Translations under genes and position numbers: made by a program
In this document: positions 8,930 to 16,783 of the stretch, one piece after another
How the letters are laid out: every line of letters starts with the position of its first letter
How positions within the stretch are numbered: position 1 is the first letter of the stretch
NCBI GenBank assembly: GCA_016933045.1
Contig: JAFGBR010000019.1
Span: forward strand, 25,556 to 89,555
Direction of reading: 5' to 3'
Length of the DNA: 64,000 bases
Origin: Marinilabiliaceae bacterium
Lineage (GTDB): Bacteria; Bacteroidota; Bacteroidia; Bacteroidales; Marinilabiliaceae
The notes under the pieces: generated by a model
Told to the model about the DNA's origin: nothing
What the model saw: the letters and a program-made list of their open reading frames with translations, nothing else
Databases searched by the model: none

Positions 8930-9124
8930 ATGATATATACTAATAAAAAAAGTTATTCTTCGCCCAAATTAACTTCGATAAAGGTCGATCGGGAGATTAG
9001 CTTGGTAATGGTGAGTGACCCTCCGCTCTATGAGTCTCCTTCGGTTCCAAAGGCTCCGTCGAACGGCGTATTGCCCGATAAAAATCCTTTTGGTGGAGCT
9101 TCTCCTGATTATAGTAAAATGTAA
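8930..9124 (+). CDS. Candidate modified-peptide precursor (64 residues, Pro-rich tail)
   Basis: Short gene whose ATG directly follows the stop codon of the PqqD-like gene. The N-terminal half (residues 1-28) looks like a leader: basic and polar (YTNKKSYSSPKLTSIKVD), then REISLVMV. The C-terminal half (29-64) is proline-rich (8 of its 36 residues, of 9 Pro in total), has Ser, Gly, Lys and Asp, no Cys, and ends SPDYSKM. There is no signal peptide and no TM segment. Gene position, a plausible RRE-bound leader and co-transcription with a kinase, a SipW-like peptidase and an exporter make it the likely substrate of the operon. Short Bacteroidota proteins with a similar P-x(4)-I-x(4)-EISL pattern are familiar to me, but I cannot confirm a family. 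The modification, cleavage site and activity are unknown. Confidence 0.75.
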   Translation: MIYTNKKSYSSPKLTSIKVDREISLVMVSDPPLYESPSVPKAPSNGVLPDKNPFGGASPDYSKM

Positions 9125-9132
9125 ATTTTAAT

Positions 9133-10032
9133 ATGGGATGTCAAAAAAAAAATGACATTTCGTTATGTGTCGCCGGTATTCAAATCGATTTTAACTGTTT
9201 GGATGCTTCTGTTTTTATTGATCACTTTGCCACCTCAAATAAGTTTATCTTACTAAATTCTTTTTCTTTTAATAGTTATAAAGCAAATATTGAGCGATGC
9301 TCAAAAAATGAATACCCAAAAATGCAACCTGTCTTTCATGGTAATCCATGGGGTAATATTTTAATTGATTATAATTGGACAATTTTCAGTTCAGAAGGAA
9401 AGACAGGTATTCAAATAGATTTTAAAGAGATAGGTAGCATCTCATCTGTTTTTATTGTTATTGATAAGGTTCGAAAAAATATTCTTATTTGTATTGACAG
9501 TAATGAGATTAATGTTAAGTTTGACCCATTTATGTACCCTTTTGGGGTTTTGTTGTATGTATATCTTGTTAATTATCAGAATGGGTTAATGATACATGCA
9601 TCGGGAGTTGATGATGGAGGTAATGGTTTTTTGTTCACAGGTTTGTCTGGTATAGGTAAATCAACAATGGCTGGTATTTGGGCGCAAAAAGGGGCTAACG
9701 TTATTAACGATGACCGGTTGATTATAAGTCCGTTAAATGGTAAATATTTTATTTACAATACTCCAATGCCTTTTTATACCGATGTGCCAAAGATGGTAGA
9801 GTTGTCGAAAATTTTTATTCTAAAGCAATCAAAAGAAAATTATATTAATAAGCTATCGGGGGTTTTGGCATATGCAAATGTAATGTCTAATTGTATCCAA
9901 CATTTGTTTGCAAAAGATATGGTTCAATTACATGCCGATATTATTGGTAAAATAATATCAACGATTCCTGTATATGAGCTGGGTTTTAAACCCGATACTG
10001 AAATTGTAGATTTAATTAGGCAATTGAGGTAA
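9133..10032 (+). CDS. HPr kinase/phosphorylase-like (PEPCK-fold) serine kinase
   Basis: Protein of 299 residues. The N-terminal half has no recognised motif. From about residue 150 it resembles the HprK C-terminal/PEPCK-like nucleotide-binding domain: HASGVDDGGNGFLFTG, then the P-loop GLSGIGKST (Lys176), then INDDRLII (about 195), equivalent to the acidic metal/catalytic segment. No HPr or PTS gene is nearby, so a classical role in carbon regulation is unlikely. HprK-like kinases occur in lasso-peptide and related RiPP clusters, where some phosphorylate the precursor. Here it lies 8 bases after the small peptide gene and one base before the S26 peptidase gene, so phosphorylation of a Ser, Thr or Tyr in the peptide is the working inference. 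Confidence 0.78.
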   Translation: MGCQKKNDISLCVAGIQIDFNCLDASVFIDHFATSNKFILLNSFSFNSYKANIERCSKNEYPKMQPVFHGNPWGNILIDYNWTIFSSEGKTGIQIDFKEIGSISSVFIVIDKVRKNILICIDSNEINVKFDPFMYPFGVLLYVYLVNYQNGLMIHASGVDDGGNGFLFTGLSGIGKSTMAGIWAQKGANVINDDRLIISPLNGKYFIYNTPMPFYTDVPKMVELSKIFILKQSKENYINKLSGVLAYANVMSNCIQHLFAKDMVQLHADIIGKIISTIPVYELGFKPDTEIVDLIRQLR

Positions 10033-10033
10033 G

Positions 10034-10492
10034 ATGGATAACAAACAAAAGATTCAACAGCTAATAAAGAATTTCATTGACGATGGAAAGATAATAGATA
10101 TACCTGTTTTTGGATTAAGTATGTTTCCTTTTTTTTTACCCGGAACAATAGTAAGGATAGGTGCAACTCCTTTTGATCAATTAAAAATGGGTGATGTAGT
10201 GCTTTTTAAAAGTGATAGTAAATACGTGATGCATCGACTGGTAAAGTGTAATGATAACGGTTTACTTACTAAAGGTGATAGTCTTCCTTATTACGATAGT
10301 AATATTACACGCGATAGATATATTGGAAAAGTTATTGCCTATTACTCAGGTAATAAACTTAAAGAAACAACTTCAGTAATATTTCGCATTTGGGCTTTAT
10401 TAATGATTGGTGGACAACGTTATTTAGGATCAATATTACACTTTTTTTCGTTTATTTGGTATAAATATGTTGGCAGTAAAAAGGTTATGTAA
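10034..10492 (+). CDS. SipW-like signal peptidase (S26/S24 family)
   Basis: Protein of 152 residues with the S26 nucleophile motif GLSMFPFF (Ser29). It then has MGDVVLFKS, VMHRLVK (His67) and LLTKGDSLPYYD (Asp82 and Asp88). This Ser-His-Asp layout resembles the SipW/Sec11-type signal peptidases rather than the Ser-Lys LepB type. One hydrophobic stretch near the C-terminus (about 118-145) could anchor it in the membrane. It is much shorter than housekeeping LepB. The gene overlaps nothing but is tightly packed (one base after the HprK-like gene), so it probably processes the operon's peptide during or before export. The cleavage site in the 64-residue peptide is unknown. Confidence 0.82.
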   Translation: MDNKQKIQQLIKNFIDDGKIIDIPVFGLSMFPFFLPGTIVRIGATPFDQLKMGDVVLFKSDSKYVMHRLVKCNDNGLLTKGDSLPYYDSNITRDRYIGKVIAYYSGNKLKETTSVIFRIWALLMIGGQRYLGSILHFFSFIWYKYVGSKKVM

Positions 10493-10541
10493 TAATCTTG
10501 TGTAATTTTAGTGCGATAAACTATTTTAAGTTATTTATCTG

Positions 10542-12344
10542 GTGAATTTACTATCAAAAGAAGGAACTAAACTTGTTTTTAAATCTGCCCAAATTGTTTG
10601 GAGTAGTTCGCTACATTGGAGTGTTGTAAATATATTGCTTGTTTTTTTTAGAGGTTTTATCCCGTTGGTGTTATTGTTTGTTATCAAACTTTTAATTGAT
10701 GAGGTTACACAGGCTCTGGAGGTACCGTTGGAAGACAGATCATATCGAGGCGCTTTGATTGTGGTGGGTTATGCCGGTATTTTATTTTTAGTTAACAGTG
10801 TTTCGGCCAGTATTAGTGTTTTTGCTCGCGAAAAGCAGGCGCATAAAGTTAATGATTACGTTCAGGCATTGATTCATAATAAAACTACAAAAATTCACTA
10901 TTCATTTTTTGAAAACCCTGATTATCAGGATGTTTATCATCGGGCTATTAATGATGCTAATTATCGACCAACAAAAATATTTTACGGATTGGTAGGGGTA
11001 TTTCAAAACCTTATTACTTTATTGTTTTTAGGAATTATGTTATTGTCATTAAACTGGCTTATGTCGGTTGTTTTGCTTACTGCTATAATTCCTACTACTA
11101 TTTATAGAATATTTAGTGCAAAAAAAATGTTTTTGCTTCGACGATCGCAAACCGAAGATGAAAGAAAACTGGCTTATTATAACAGGTTGTTAACTTTACG
11201 CGATTATGCTAAAGAACTAAGGGTATTTAATTTGGGTAATTTGTTCGAGAATCGTTTCGATTTTTACCGTAATATTATTCGAAATGCACAGCTGAAACTT
11301 TTGGTTCGAAAAACAATTGGGGAACTTATTTCACTTGTATTTACAGTAGGTGTTATTGTTGCGTTTTATGCATATATTGTAATATATACGTTGCAGGGCG
11401 AAATTAGTGGAGGAGAAATGGTAATGTATTTTTTGGCTTTACAGCGGGGATATGGGTATTTTCAGGATTTGATGTCGAAACTGTCATCATTGTATGAAGA
11501 TAGTTTGTTTGTTCGTAATTTTATAGATTTTTTAAATATTAAGATATCATTGAATAATGGTATCCAGGTTAATACTTTTCCCGACAGGATAACATCGGGT
11601 GTTACTTTTAACAATGTTCATTTTAGGTATGACGATAGTAAGAAATGGGTACTTAAGGATGTTAATTTGCATATAAATCCGGGCGAAACTATTGCACTGG
11701 TTGGAAATAACGGCGCAGGAAAATCAACTTTTATTAAGTTGTTGTCGGGGTTGTACGATGTTAATAGTGGAGGTATTTTTATTGATGGTATCGATATCAA
11801 AACTATTTCGAGAGATTCAATTTCTGATAATATCTCGGTTATTTTTCAGGATTTTATGCTTTATAATGTGTCGGCTAGAGAAAATATATGGTTTGGAAAT
11901 GTAAGAGAATCGATTAGTAAGGATAAAATTTACCATTCGGCAAATGATGCAGGGGTTCACGATTTGATTTCTAATTTGCCTAACGGTTATGATACAATAT
12001 TGGGTAATTTGTTTAAAGATAGTGAACAGTTGAGCCAGGGTGAATGGCAGCGTATTGCATTAGCACGATCGTTTTACAATAATGCGCAATTAATTATACT
12101 TGATGAACCTACCAGTAGTTTGGATGCTTTTAAAGAAGCAGAGTTGATTCATCATTTTAAGGAGATTACAAAAGGGAAAACTTCAATAATTATTAGTCAC
12201 AGGCTTAGTACTATTTTATTGGCCGATCGTATTGCAGTACTTAACGATTCTTGTATTACTGAAATGGGTACTTACAACGAATTAATGGAGAATAGAGGTG
12301 TTTTTTATAATATGGCACAGGCTTTTAAGTGCTCATATCAATAA
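10542..12344 (+). CDS. ABC transporter, fused permease and ATPase (exporter)
   Basis: Inner-membrane exporter half-transporter of 600 residues; two copies would form the working pump. A six-helix membrane domain (about 20-330) precedes one nucleotide-binding domain. That domain has Walker A ALVGNNGAGKST (Lys394), Q-loop VIFQDFMLY, signature LSQGE (497-501) in place of LSGGQ, Walker B LIILDEP (Asp521, Glu522) and the H-loop IIISHRL. There is no N-terminal C39 peptidase domain, so leader removal would need the separate S26 peptidase encoded just upstream. The start codon is GTG at 10542, 49 bases after the peptidase stop, and the spacing allows co-transcription. The 3' end overlaps the convergent minus-strand gene by 7 bases. 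Likely cargo: the operon's peptide. Confidence 0.88.
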   Translation: MNLLSKEGTKLVFKSAQIVWSSSLHWSVVNILLVFFRGFIPLVLLFVIKLLIDEVTQALEVPLEDRSYRGALIVVGYAGILFLVNSVSASISVFAREKQAHKVNDYVQALIHNKTTKIHYSFFENPDYQDVYHRAINDANYRPTKIFYGLVGVFQNLITLLFLGIMLLSLNWLMSVVLLTAIIPTTIYRIFSAKKMFLLRRSQTEDERKLAYYNRLLTLRDYAKELRVFNLGNLFENRFDFYRNIIRNAQLKLLVRKTIGELISLVFTVGVIVAFYAYIVIYTLQGEISGGEMVMYFLALQRGYGYFQDLMSKLSSLYEDSLFVRNFIDFLNIKISLNNGIQVNTFPDRITSGVTFNNVHFRYDDSKKWVLKDVNLHINPGETIALVGNNGAGKSTFIKLLSGLYDVNSGGIFIDGIDIKTISRDSISDNISVIFQDFMLYNVSARENIWFGNVRESISKDKIYHSANDAGVHDLISNLPNGYDTILGNLFKDSEQLSQGEWQRIALARSFYNNAQLIILDEPTSSLDAFKEAELIHHFKEITKGKTSIIISHRLSTILLADRIAVLNDSCITEMGTYNELMENRGVFYNMAQAFKCSYQ

Positions 12345-13660
12345 AAATGATAGGTTAATCCTGCGTTAAAAGAATAACTGTATGGTTGAAAATTTTGATT
12401 TGAGGATTCGTTAATTGATGACATAAAATACCGGAAAACGGGTTCAACGTTAATCGAAATATTTTTTAAAACAGGGTATTCAATGCCAATTGAAAATTTT
12501 GAACTGTAGTTGAAATCTTTAATATCTTTTGTGGTACTTTCTGCTACATTAACCCCATCTTGTAATAGTGTTGCTTTGTTATTAATTAAAAAGTTAGAGC
12601 ATAATCCTGCTGAAACAGAAAGAATTGTCTTCTTTTCAATTATGTTAAACCGGGCAGCTAATGGAATTTCGATATATTGTAGTTGCTGTTTTATATCAAT
12701 ATTGGAAGAATATAAATAAACATTGTTTCCATCTTCATTAATTGTTGGCGACCTGTGTAATAAGTAGTCCATATTAATTTCGGGTAATGGAGTGTTGTTA
12801 AATGAAATACTGCCTAATGAGTTGTTAGGTATATTAACAGTGTTAGATTCTTCAAAAGGAATAACCTTATCCATTGCTATTTGATAAGGTATAGTTGTAT
12901 TTGTCTGTCCTGAAATGTTTTGGCCGGTATTGGTTACAAATAAACCGGATTCAAAACTCCAGCGTTTTTTTGTTTTTACTCTAAAGTTTAAACCTCCTGA
13001 TATGGCATTTATGCCCGATTCTGTTAATTGTTGTGTGTTGGAAGTGTTTGAAACAGAATTATTTGAGAATTCGGGGGAAAATAATGCAGTTATACTCCAG
13101 TTTAAATCTCTTTTTATATTTTTTTTATATGACTCATTAGTAGATATATAATTGGCAGATATATAAATGTCTTTAGTTGAATTTGTATGTTGATATATTT
13201 TTTTTGGAGTGTTAACCCAATGGGTATTTATTAAGTGATATAATGGCTTTATATAAGTTAGGTTATTTTTGTGTATGTTGTTGTTTTTATTTGTAATACG
13301 TATGTGTGGTTTGGATTGTGTAATTCTTGTTTCATTTTTCGAAACATTTTTTGAAGTGTTTATATGAGTATTTGAGTTAGTATTATTGTATATGTTAGTG
13401 TTTGAATGAGTGGTTTGAACCTGTGTGTGTTGTTTTTTATTTGTGTTTGTATTGGTTGTCGAATTAATAAGCCATGAAAGTAATCCGATTGTTAATGAAA
13501 GCATTGCAGCAACAGATGTAACCCATATTGGTATTATTTTCTTTTTCTTTTGTTTATCAAGATTCAACTCTATGTTGTCCCATATATTTAAGGGTGGGGC
13601 AATTTCATGCTCACCTAAATGGGTTTTAAATAAATAATCTGTATCACGATGCTGAGACAT
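12338..13660 (-). CDS. Single-TM, outer-membrane beta-barrel-like protein paired with ECF sigma factor
   Basis: Protein of 440 residues. It has a cytoplasmic N-terminal region (1-43), one TM helix (about 44-65, IIPIWVTSVAAMLSLTIGLL), a long Asn/Thr/Ser-rich linker (about 68-185), and a C-terminal PorT-like beta-barrel pattern from about 190 that ends NAGLTYHFY. The N-terminal EIAPPLNIWDNIELNLD stretch resembles the cytoplasmic tails of Bacteroidota anti-sigma/barrel hybrids. The gene overlaps the upstream ECF sigma gene by 17 bases, so it is translationally coupled and probably controls or senses for that sigma factor. A clear zinc-binding anti-sigma motif is not visible. Anti-sigma activity is inferred from context only. 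Confidence 0.72.
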   Translation of the reverse strand: MSQHRDTDYLFKTHLGEHEIAPPLNIWDNIELNLDKQKKKKIIPIWVTSVAAMLSLTIGLLSWLINSTTNTNTNKKQHTQVQTTHSNTNIYNNTNSNTHINTSKNVSKNETRITQSKPHIRITNKNNNIHKNNLTYIKPLYHLINTHWVNTPKKIYQHTNSTKDIYISANYISTNESYKKNIKRDLNWSITALFSPEFSNNSVSNTSNTQQLTESGINAISGGLNFRVKTKKRWSFESGLFVTNTGQNISGQTNTTIPYQIAMDKVIPFEESNTVNIPNNSLGSISFNNTPLPEINMDYLLHRSPTINEDGNNVYLYSSNIDIKQQLQYIEIPLAARFNIIEKKTILSVSAGLCSNFLINNKATLLQDGVNVAESTTKDIKDFNYSSKFSIGIEYPVLKNISINVEPVFRYFMSSINESSNQNFQPYSYSFNAGLTYHFY

Positions 13661-14213
13661 AATGTTTTAGTTCGTTTGTGTTTAGTTTATTTATTCTGTT
13701 TTGAAGCCATTTTCTTGCTCTCGATAAATTTGATTTTGATGTTCCTATTGAAATGTTTAATCGTTTTGATATTTCTTCGTGTGAATAGTCATCTATAACA
13801 AATAACGAAAATACCATCCTATATTGATGAGGAAGTTCCATGATTAACTGGTGTAATAATTCTCCATTTATTTCCGTTTGTTCATCTTCGTATTGCAAAA
13901 TATCACTATTTACTATTTCGTCAATGTTGTAATAATTTTTGTTTATATCTTTTTTTCTATATTCTTCTATTATTGTGTTAATAATAATTCGCCGTACCCA
14001 CCCTTCAAATGAACCTTTAAATGAAAAAGTGTCAATTTTTGTAAATACTTTTATAAAACCTTCTTGTAAAAAATCTTCAGCTTCCATTTTGTTTCGGGTG
14101 TACCGTAAACAAATTGAATACATTTTGGGCGAAAACAGTTCATAAATTTTTTTTTGAGCCGCTCGGTCACCTTTTTTGCAGTTAATTATTATATTTTTTA
14201 TATCAGTAATCAC
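13644..14213 (-). CDS. ECF (RpoE-type) RNA polymerase sigma-70 factor
   Basis: Alternative sigma factor of 189 residues. Region 2 has FSPKMYSICLRYTRNKMEAEDFLQEGFIKVF (key residues only cited) and WVRRIIINTIIEEYRKK. Region 4 has LPHQYRMVFSLFVIDDYSHEEISKRLNISIGTSKSNLSRARKWL, the helix-turn-helix for the -35 element (cited by its ends). GTG at 14213 (MITDIKNI) is preferred over the TTG at 14237: the extra residues MLLIPCC fit no family member, and the TTG lies inside an inverted repeat. The gene is followed, with a 17-base overlap, by the membrane/beta-barrel protein that is its likely regulator. The target promoters are unknown. Confidence 0.9.
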   Translation of the reverse strand: MITDIKNIIINCKKGDRAAQKKIYELFSPKMYSICLRYTRNKMEAEDFLQEGFIKVFTKIDTFSFKGSFEGWVRRIIINTIIEEYRKKDINKNYYNIDEIVNSDILQYEDEQTEINGELLHQLIMELPHQYRMVFSLFVIDDYSHEEISKRLNISIGTSKSNLSRARKWLQNRINKLNTNELKHYVSAS

Positions 14214-14221
14214 AATACAAC

Positions 14222-14275
14222 AAGGAATTAATAACAACTGTGTTGTTGAAGTTTGAAGTGTTAAATTAATTCCTT
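14222..14275. repeat. Inverted repeat in the leader of the ECF sigma gene
   Basis: AAGGAATTAAT (14222-14232) is matched by ATTAATTCCTT (14265-14275). Between them AACAAC/GTTGTT forms a small inner hairpin. On the minus strand the structure ends about 8 bases before the GTG start, so it could be an mRNA hairpin affecting initiation or a regulator binding site. Confidence 0.6.
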
Positions 14276-14374
14276 TTTGATTTATTTACAATAAACTGAT
14301 CATATAAAATAAATAATAATCAACTTTTATAAAATGATGGATTGCTAAGTTAAAAGGTTGCGTGAATAATTGAA

Positions 14375-14830
14375 TTAGTATTTTTTTACTACTTTATCCA
14401 TTTCTCTTTTTGCATCTTTTAGTTTTAGGCTTTCTCTCTTGTCGTGCTGTTTCTTTCCTTGAGCAAGTGCTATTTCAATTTTTGCTAGTCCTTTTTCGTT
14501 AATGAAAAGTCGAAGTGGAATAATGGTTAAACCCGATTCTTTTGTTTTTCTGTTTAGTTTAAAAAGTTCTTTTTTCTGTAGCAGAAGTTTTCTTTCGCGT
14601 TGGGGTTGATGATTGTTGTAAGTTCCGTAAAAATATTCCGAAATGTTCATGCCTTTTAGCCATAATTCGTTGTTGACGAAGTAACAAAATGAATCTACCA
14701 AGCTGGCCTTTCCTTGTCTTATACTTTTAATTTCTGTGCCTGCAAGTTGAATGCCGGCTATATATTTCTCAAGAATTTCATAGTCAAATGTTGCTCTTTT
14801 ATTTTTTATGTTAATTTTCGATTGGGTCAT
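14375..14830 (-). CDS. smpB: SsrA-binding protein SmpB
   Basis: Trans-translation partner that binds tmRNA and delivers it to stalled ribosomes, 151 residues, cytoplasmic. The family signature is clear: [38 protein letters not shown], a [14 protein letters not shown] segment ([18 protein letters not shown]) and a basic C-terminal tail ([20 protein letters not shown]) that occupies the decoding centre. Length matches the family. It is on the minus strand, 5 bases downstream of the Yip1-domain gene, so the two probably share a transcript. No tmRNA gene was seen in the window. Confidence 0.97.
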   Translation of the reverse strand: MTQSKINIKNKRATFDYEILEKYIAGIQLAGTEIKSIRQGKASLVDSFCYFVNNELWLKGMNISEYFYGTYNNHQPQRERKLLLQKKELFKLNRKTKESGLTIIPLRLFINEKGLAKIEIALAQGKKQHDKRESLKLKDAKREMDKVVKKY

Positions 14831-14835
14831 GTAAC

Positions 14836-15420
14836 TTAAAATTTAACAAAGTGATAACTAATTCTTGAAATTATTTCGGGTGTTGCAATAATAATAAATG
14901 AATAGAATATTGAAATCCAGATTTTGGTTGATTTTTGTTTGATTTCAATATTGTTTAGGCTGTGCCAGATTATAATAATATGATAAAGTAAAATAAATTT
15001 AAAAATAAATAGTTCGGGAATTATTATAATGGCAAAGTCGATAACATATATTAGGCTCGATGAATAAGCTATAATTTTAAAAATTGAATTTGGATTTAGT
15101 AATGGAGTTATATGTTTGTATATGCTTTTTAATATTAAAAATGCTCCATAAAGCCCTCCAAATAAAGAGATAAATGTTAATGTAACTTTTTTTAATGCGG
15201 TTTGAAGTAAAAACTCCTGAGTTTCTATTGAATAACTAATAAATGTAAGTATAGAAATAAAACCAATTAGTGGAAAACTAAATATTGAAACAATATCATT
15301 ATTGGAGGTTTTTTCATTTAAAATAACTAACCATTCTTTTTTTGGTGAAATTATTATGTTTTTTAACCTTATAATCAGGTTTTTATACGATGCTTCGTGT
15401 GTGTTTTCTATATCTTTCAT
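14836..15420 (-). CDS. Yip1-domain integral membrane protein
   Basis: Protein of 194 residues with a cytoplasmic N-terminus containing [19 protein letters not shown], the usual lead-in of bacterial Yip1 family proteins. About five hydrophobic helices follow (for example [68 protein letters not shown] and [18 protein letters not shown]). Function in bacteria is unknown. The gene is 5 bases upstream of smpB on the same strand. It starts with ATG after an AT-rich region shared with the divergent miaA. Confidence 0.75.
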   Translation of the reverse strand: MKDIENTHEASYKNLIIRLKNIIISPKKEWLVILNEKTSNNDIVSIFSFPLIGFISILTFISYSIETQEFLLQTALKKVTLTFISLFGGLYGAFLILKSIYKHITPLLNPNSIFKIIAYSSSLIYVIDFAIIIIPELFIFKFILLYHIIIIWHSLNNIEIKQKSTKIWISIFYSFIIIATPEIISRISYHFVKF

Positions 15421-15529
15421 AATTTAATGTGTTTTCAAAATTACAAAAAAACTGGGATCTTTTGTTGTTTGTTTTAACATGCCATTTTAAAATCATTTAT
15501 GTATGAGTGACTGTTTTTTATAATTGGAC

Positions 15530-15537
15530 TATTTTTG
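15530..15537 (+). promoter_or_regulatory. -7 element (TATTTTTG) of miaA
   Basis: Matches TAnnTTTG. A good -33 TTTG is not visible at the expected distance. A transcript starting about 7 bases downstream would favour ATG 15556 over the upstream TTG/ATG codons. Confidence 0.45.
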
Positions 15538-15555
15538 TTGAAAATGATTTTAGTT

Positions 15556-16485
15556 ATGACAAAGAATATATCTCAATACCAGATGCTTACGATTTTAGGG
15601 CCAACAGCTGTTGGAAAAACCAGATTGGCAGCACTTTTGGCAAGTAGGTTAAATGGCGAAATACTTAGTGCTGATTCTCGTCAGGTTTATCGTGAAATGA
15701 ATTATGGTACCGGAAAAGATTATGATGATTATATTGTTAATGGCCAAAAAGTTCCTTATCACCTTGTTGATATTGCAGAACCAGGATCAAAGTATAATGT
15801 TTACGAATTTCAGAAAGATTTCAAAATTGCATATGATGATGTTCTTTTGCGGGAGAAAGTGCCAGTTATGTGTGGTGGATCGGGCTTATATGTTGAGGCA
15901 ATTTTAAATAATTATAAACTTATTGCAGTTCCTGTTAACGAGAAGCTTCGTCAACAGCTTAAAGAAAAAACGTTAGAGGAGTTAATAACGATTCTTTCGA
16001 AATATAAAAGCCTGCATAATACAACCGATATTGATACAGTTTCACGGGTTATCAGAGCTATTGAAATTGAGCAATATTATCAGGAAAATAAAGGATTTGA
16101 AAGCCCATTTCCGAATATAAAGTCATTGGTTGTGGGAATTAATATTGATAGAGATTCACGTAGAAGAAGAATTTCCAATCGTTTAAAGGAACGTCTCAAT
16201 TCGGGAATGATAAGTGAAGTTGAACATTTGATGTCTATTGGATTATCTATTGATGATTTGATTTATTATGGTTTGGAATATAAGTTTGTTGCATTATATC
16301 TTTCAAACCAATTGAGTTATGAAGATATGTATAAACAACTTGAAACTGCCATTCATCAGTTTGCAAAACGACAGATGACTTGGTTTCGACGAATGGAAAG
16401 AAATGGTTGTGAAATTAGATGGGTTGACGCGTTACAACCAATAGAAGATAGAGTGAATATAATTGAAAAGTGGTTTTTTGAATAG
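15556..16485 (+). CDS. miaA: tRNA dimethylallyltransferase MiaA
   Basis: Adds a dimethylallyl group to N6 of A37 in UNN-decoding tRNAs, about 309 residues, cytoplasmic. P-loop LGPTAVGKTRLAALLASRL, then the DSRQVYREMNYGTGK motif, VPYHLVDIAEP, the CGGSGLYVEAIL core, RVIRAIEI, and the C-terminal QFAKRQMTWFRR motif, all typical of MiaA. ATG at 15556 is chosen because a -7 element ends at 15537. ATG 15544 (MILVMTKN) is an alternative adding 4 residues. It is divergent from the Yip1/smpB pair. Bacteroidota often carry two MiaA paralogues; only this one is in the window. Confidence 0.95.
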   Translation: MTKNISQYQMLTILGPTAVGKTRLAALLASRLNGEILSADSRQVYREMNYGTGKDYDDYIVNGQKVPYHLVDIAEPGSKYNVYEFQKDFKIAYDDVLLREKVPVMCGGSGLYVEAILNNYKLIAVPVNEKLRQQLKEKTLEELITILSKYKSLHNTTDIDTVSRVIRAIEIEQYYQENKGFESPFPNIKSLVVGINIDRDSRRRRISNRLKERLNSGMISEVEHLMSIGLSIDDLIYYGLEYKFVALYLSNQLSYEDMYKQLETAIHQFAKRQMTWFRRMERNGCEIRWVDALQPIEDRVNIIEKWFFE

Positions 16486-16783
16486 TTTTGTAGGGTTAAT
16501 TCTTTTCTTGGTTAATTATTTTAATTCATTCCTGTAAAAAGTGAAACAAAAATTTTAGTACACGTTTAACTATTGATATGAATGAAATTTTTTGTAAATG
16601 GAAGATTATTTTCATTTATTATGATTAGTTATACAGCAATTAAATTAGAGCAAATTATTGTATTGGAGTGTTAAGTTTTTTGTATATTGATATTAATTGC
16701 AATAACGAAATTTGAATGTGAGGAGGAAATTTTTTGTTGTACTTTTTTAGGTCTTATTTGAATTAATACTAACTAACAGACTA

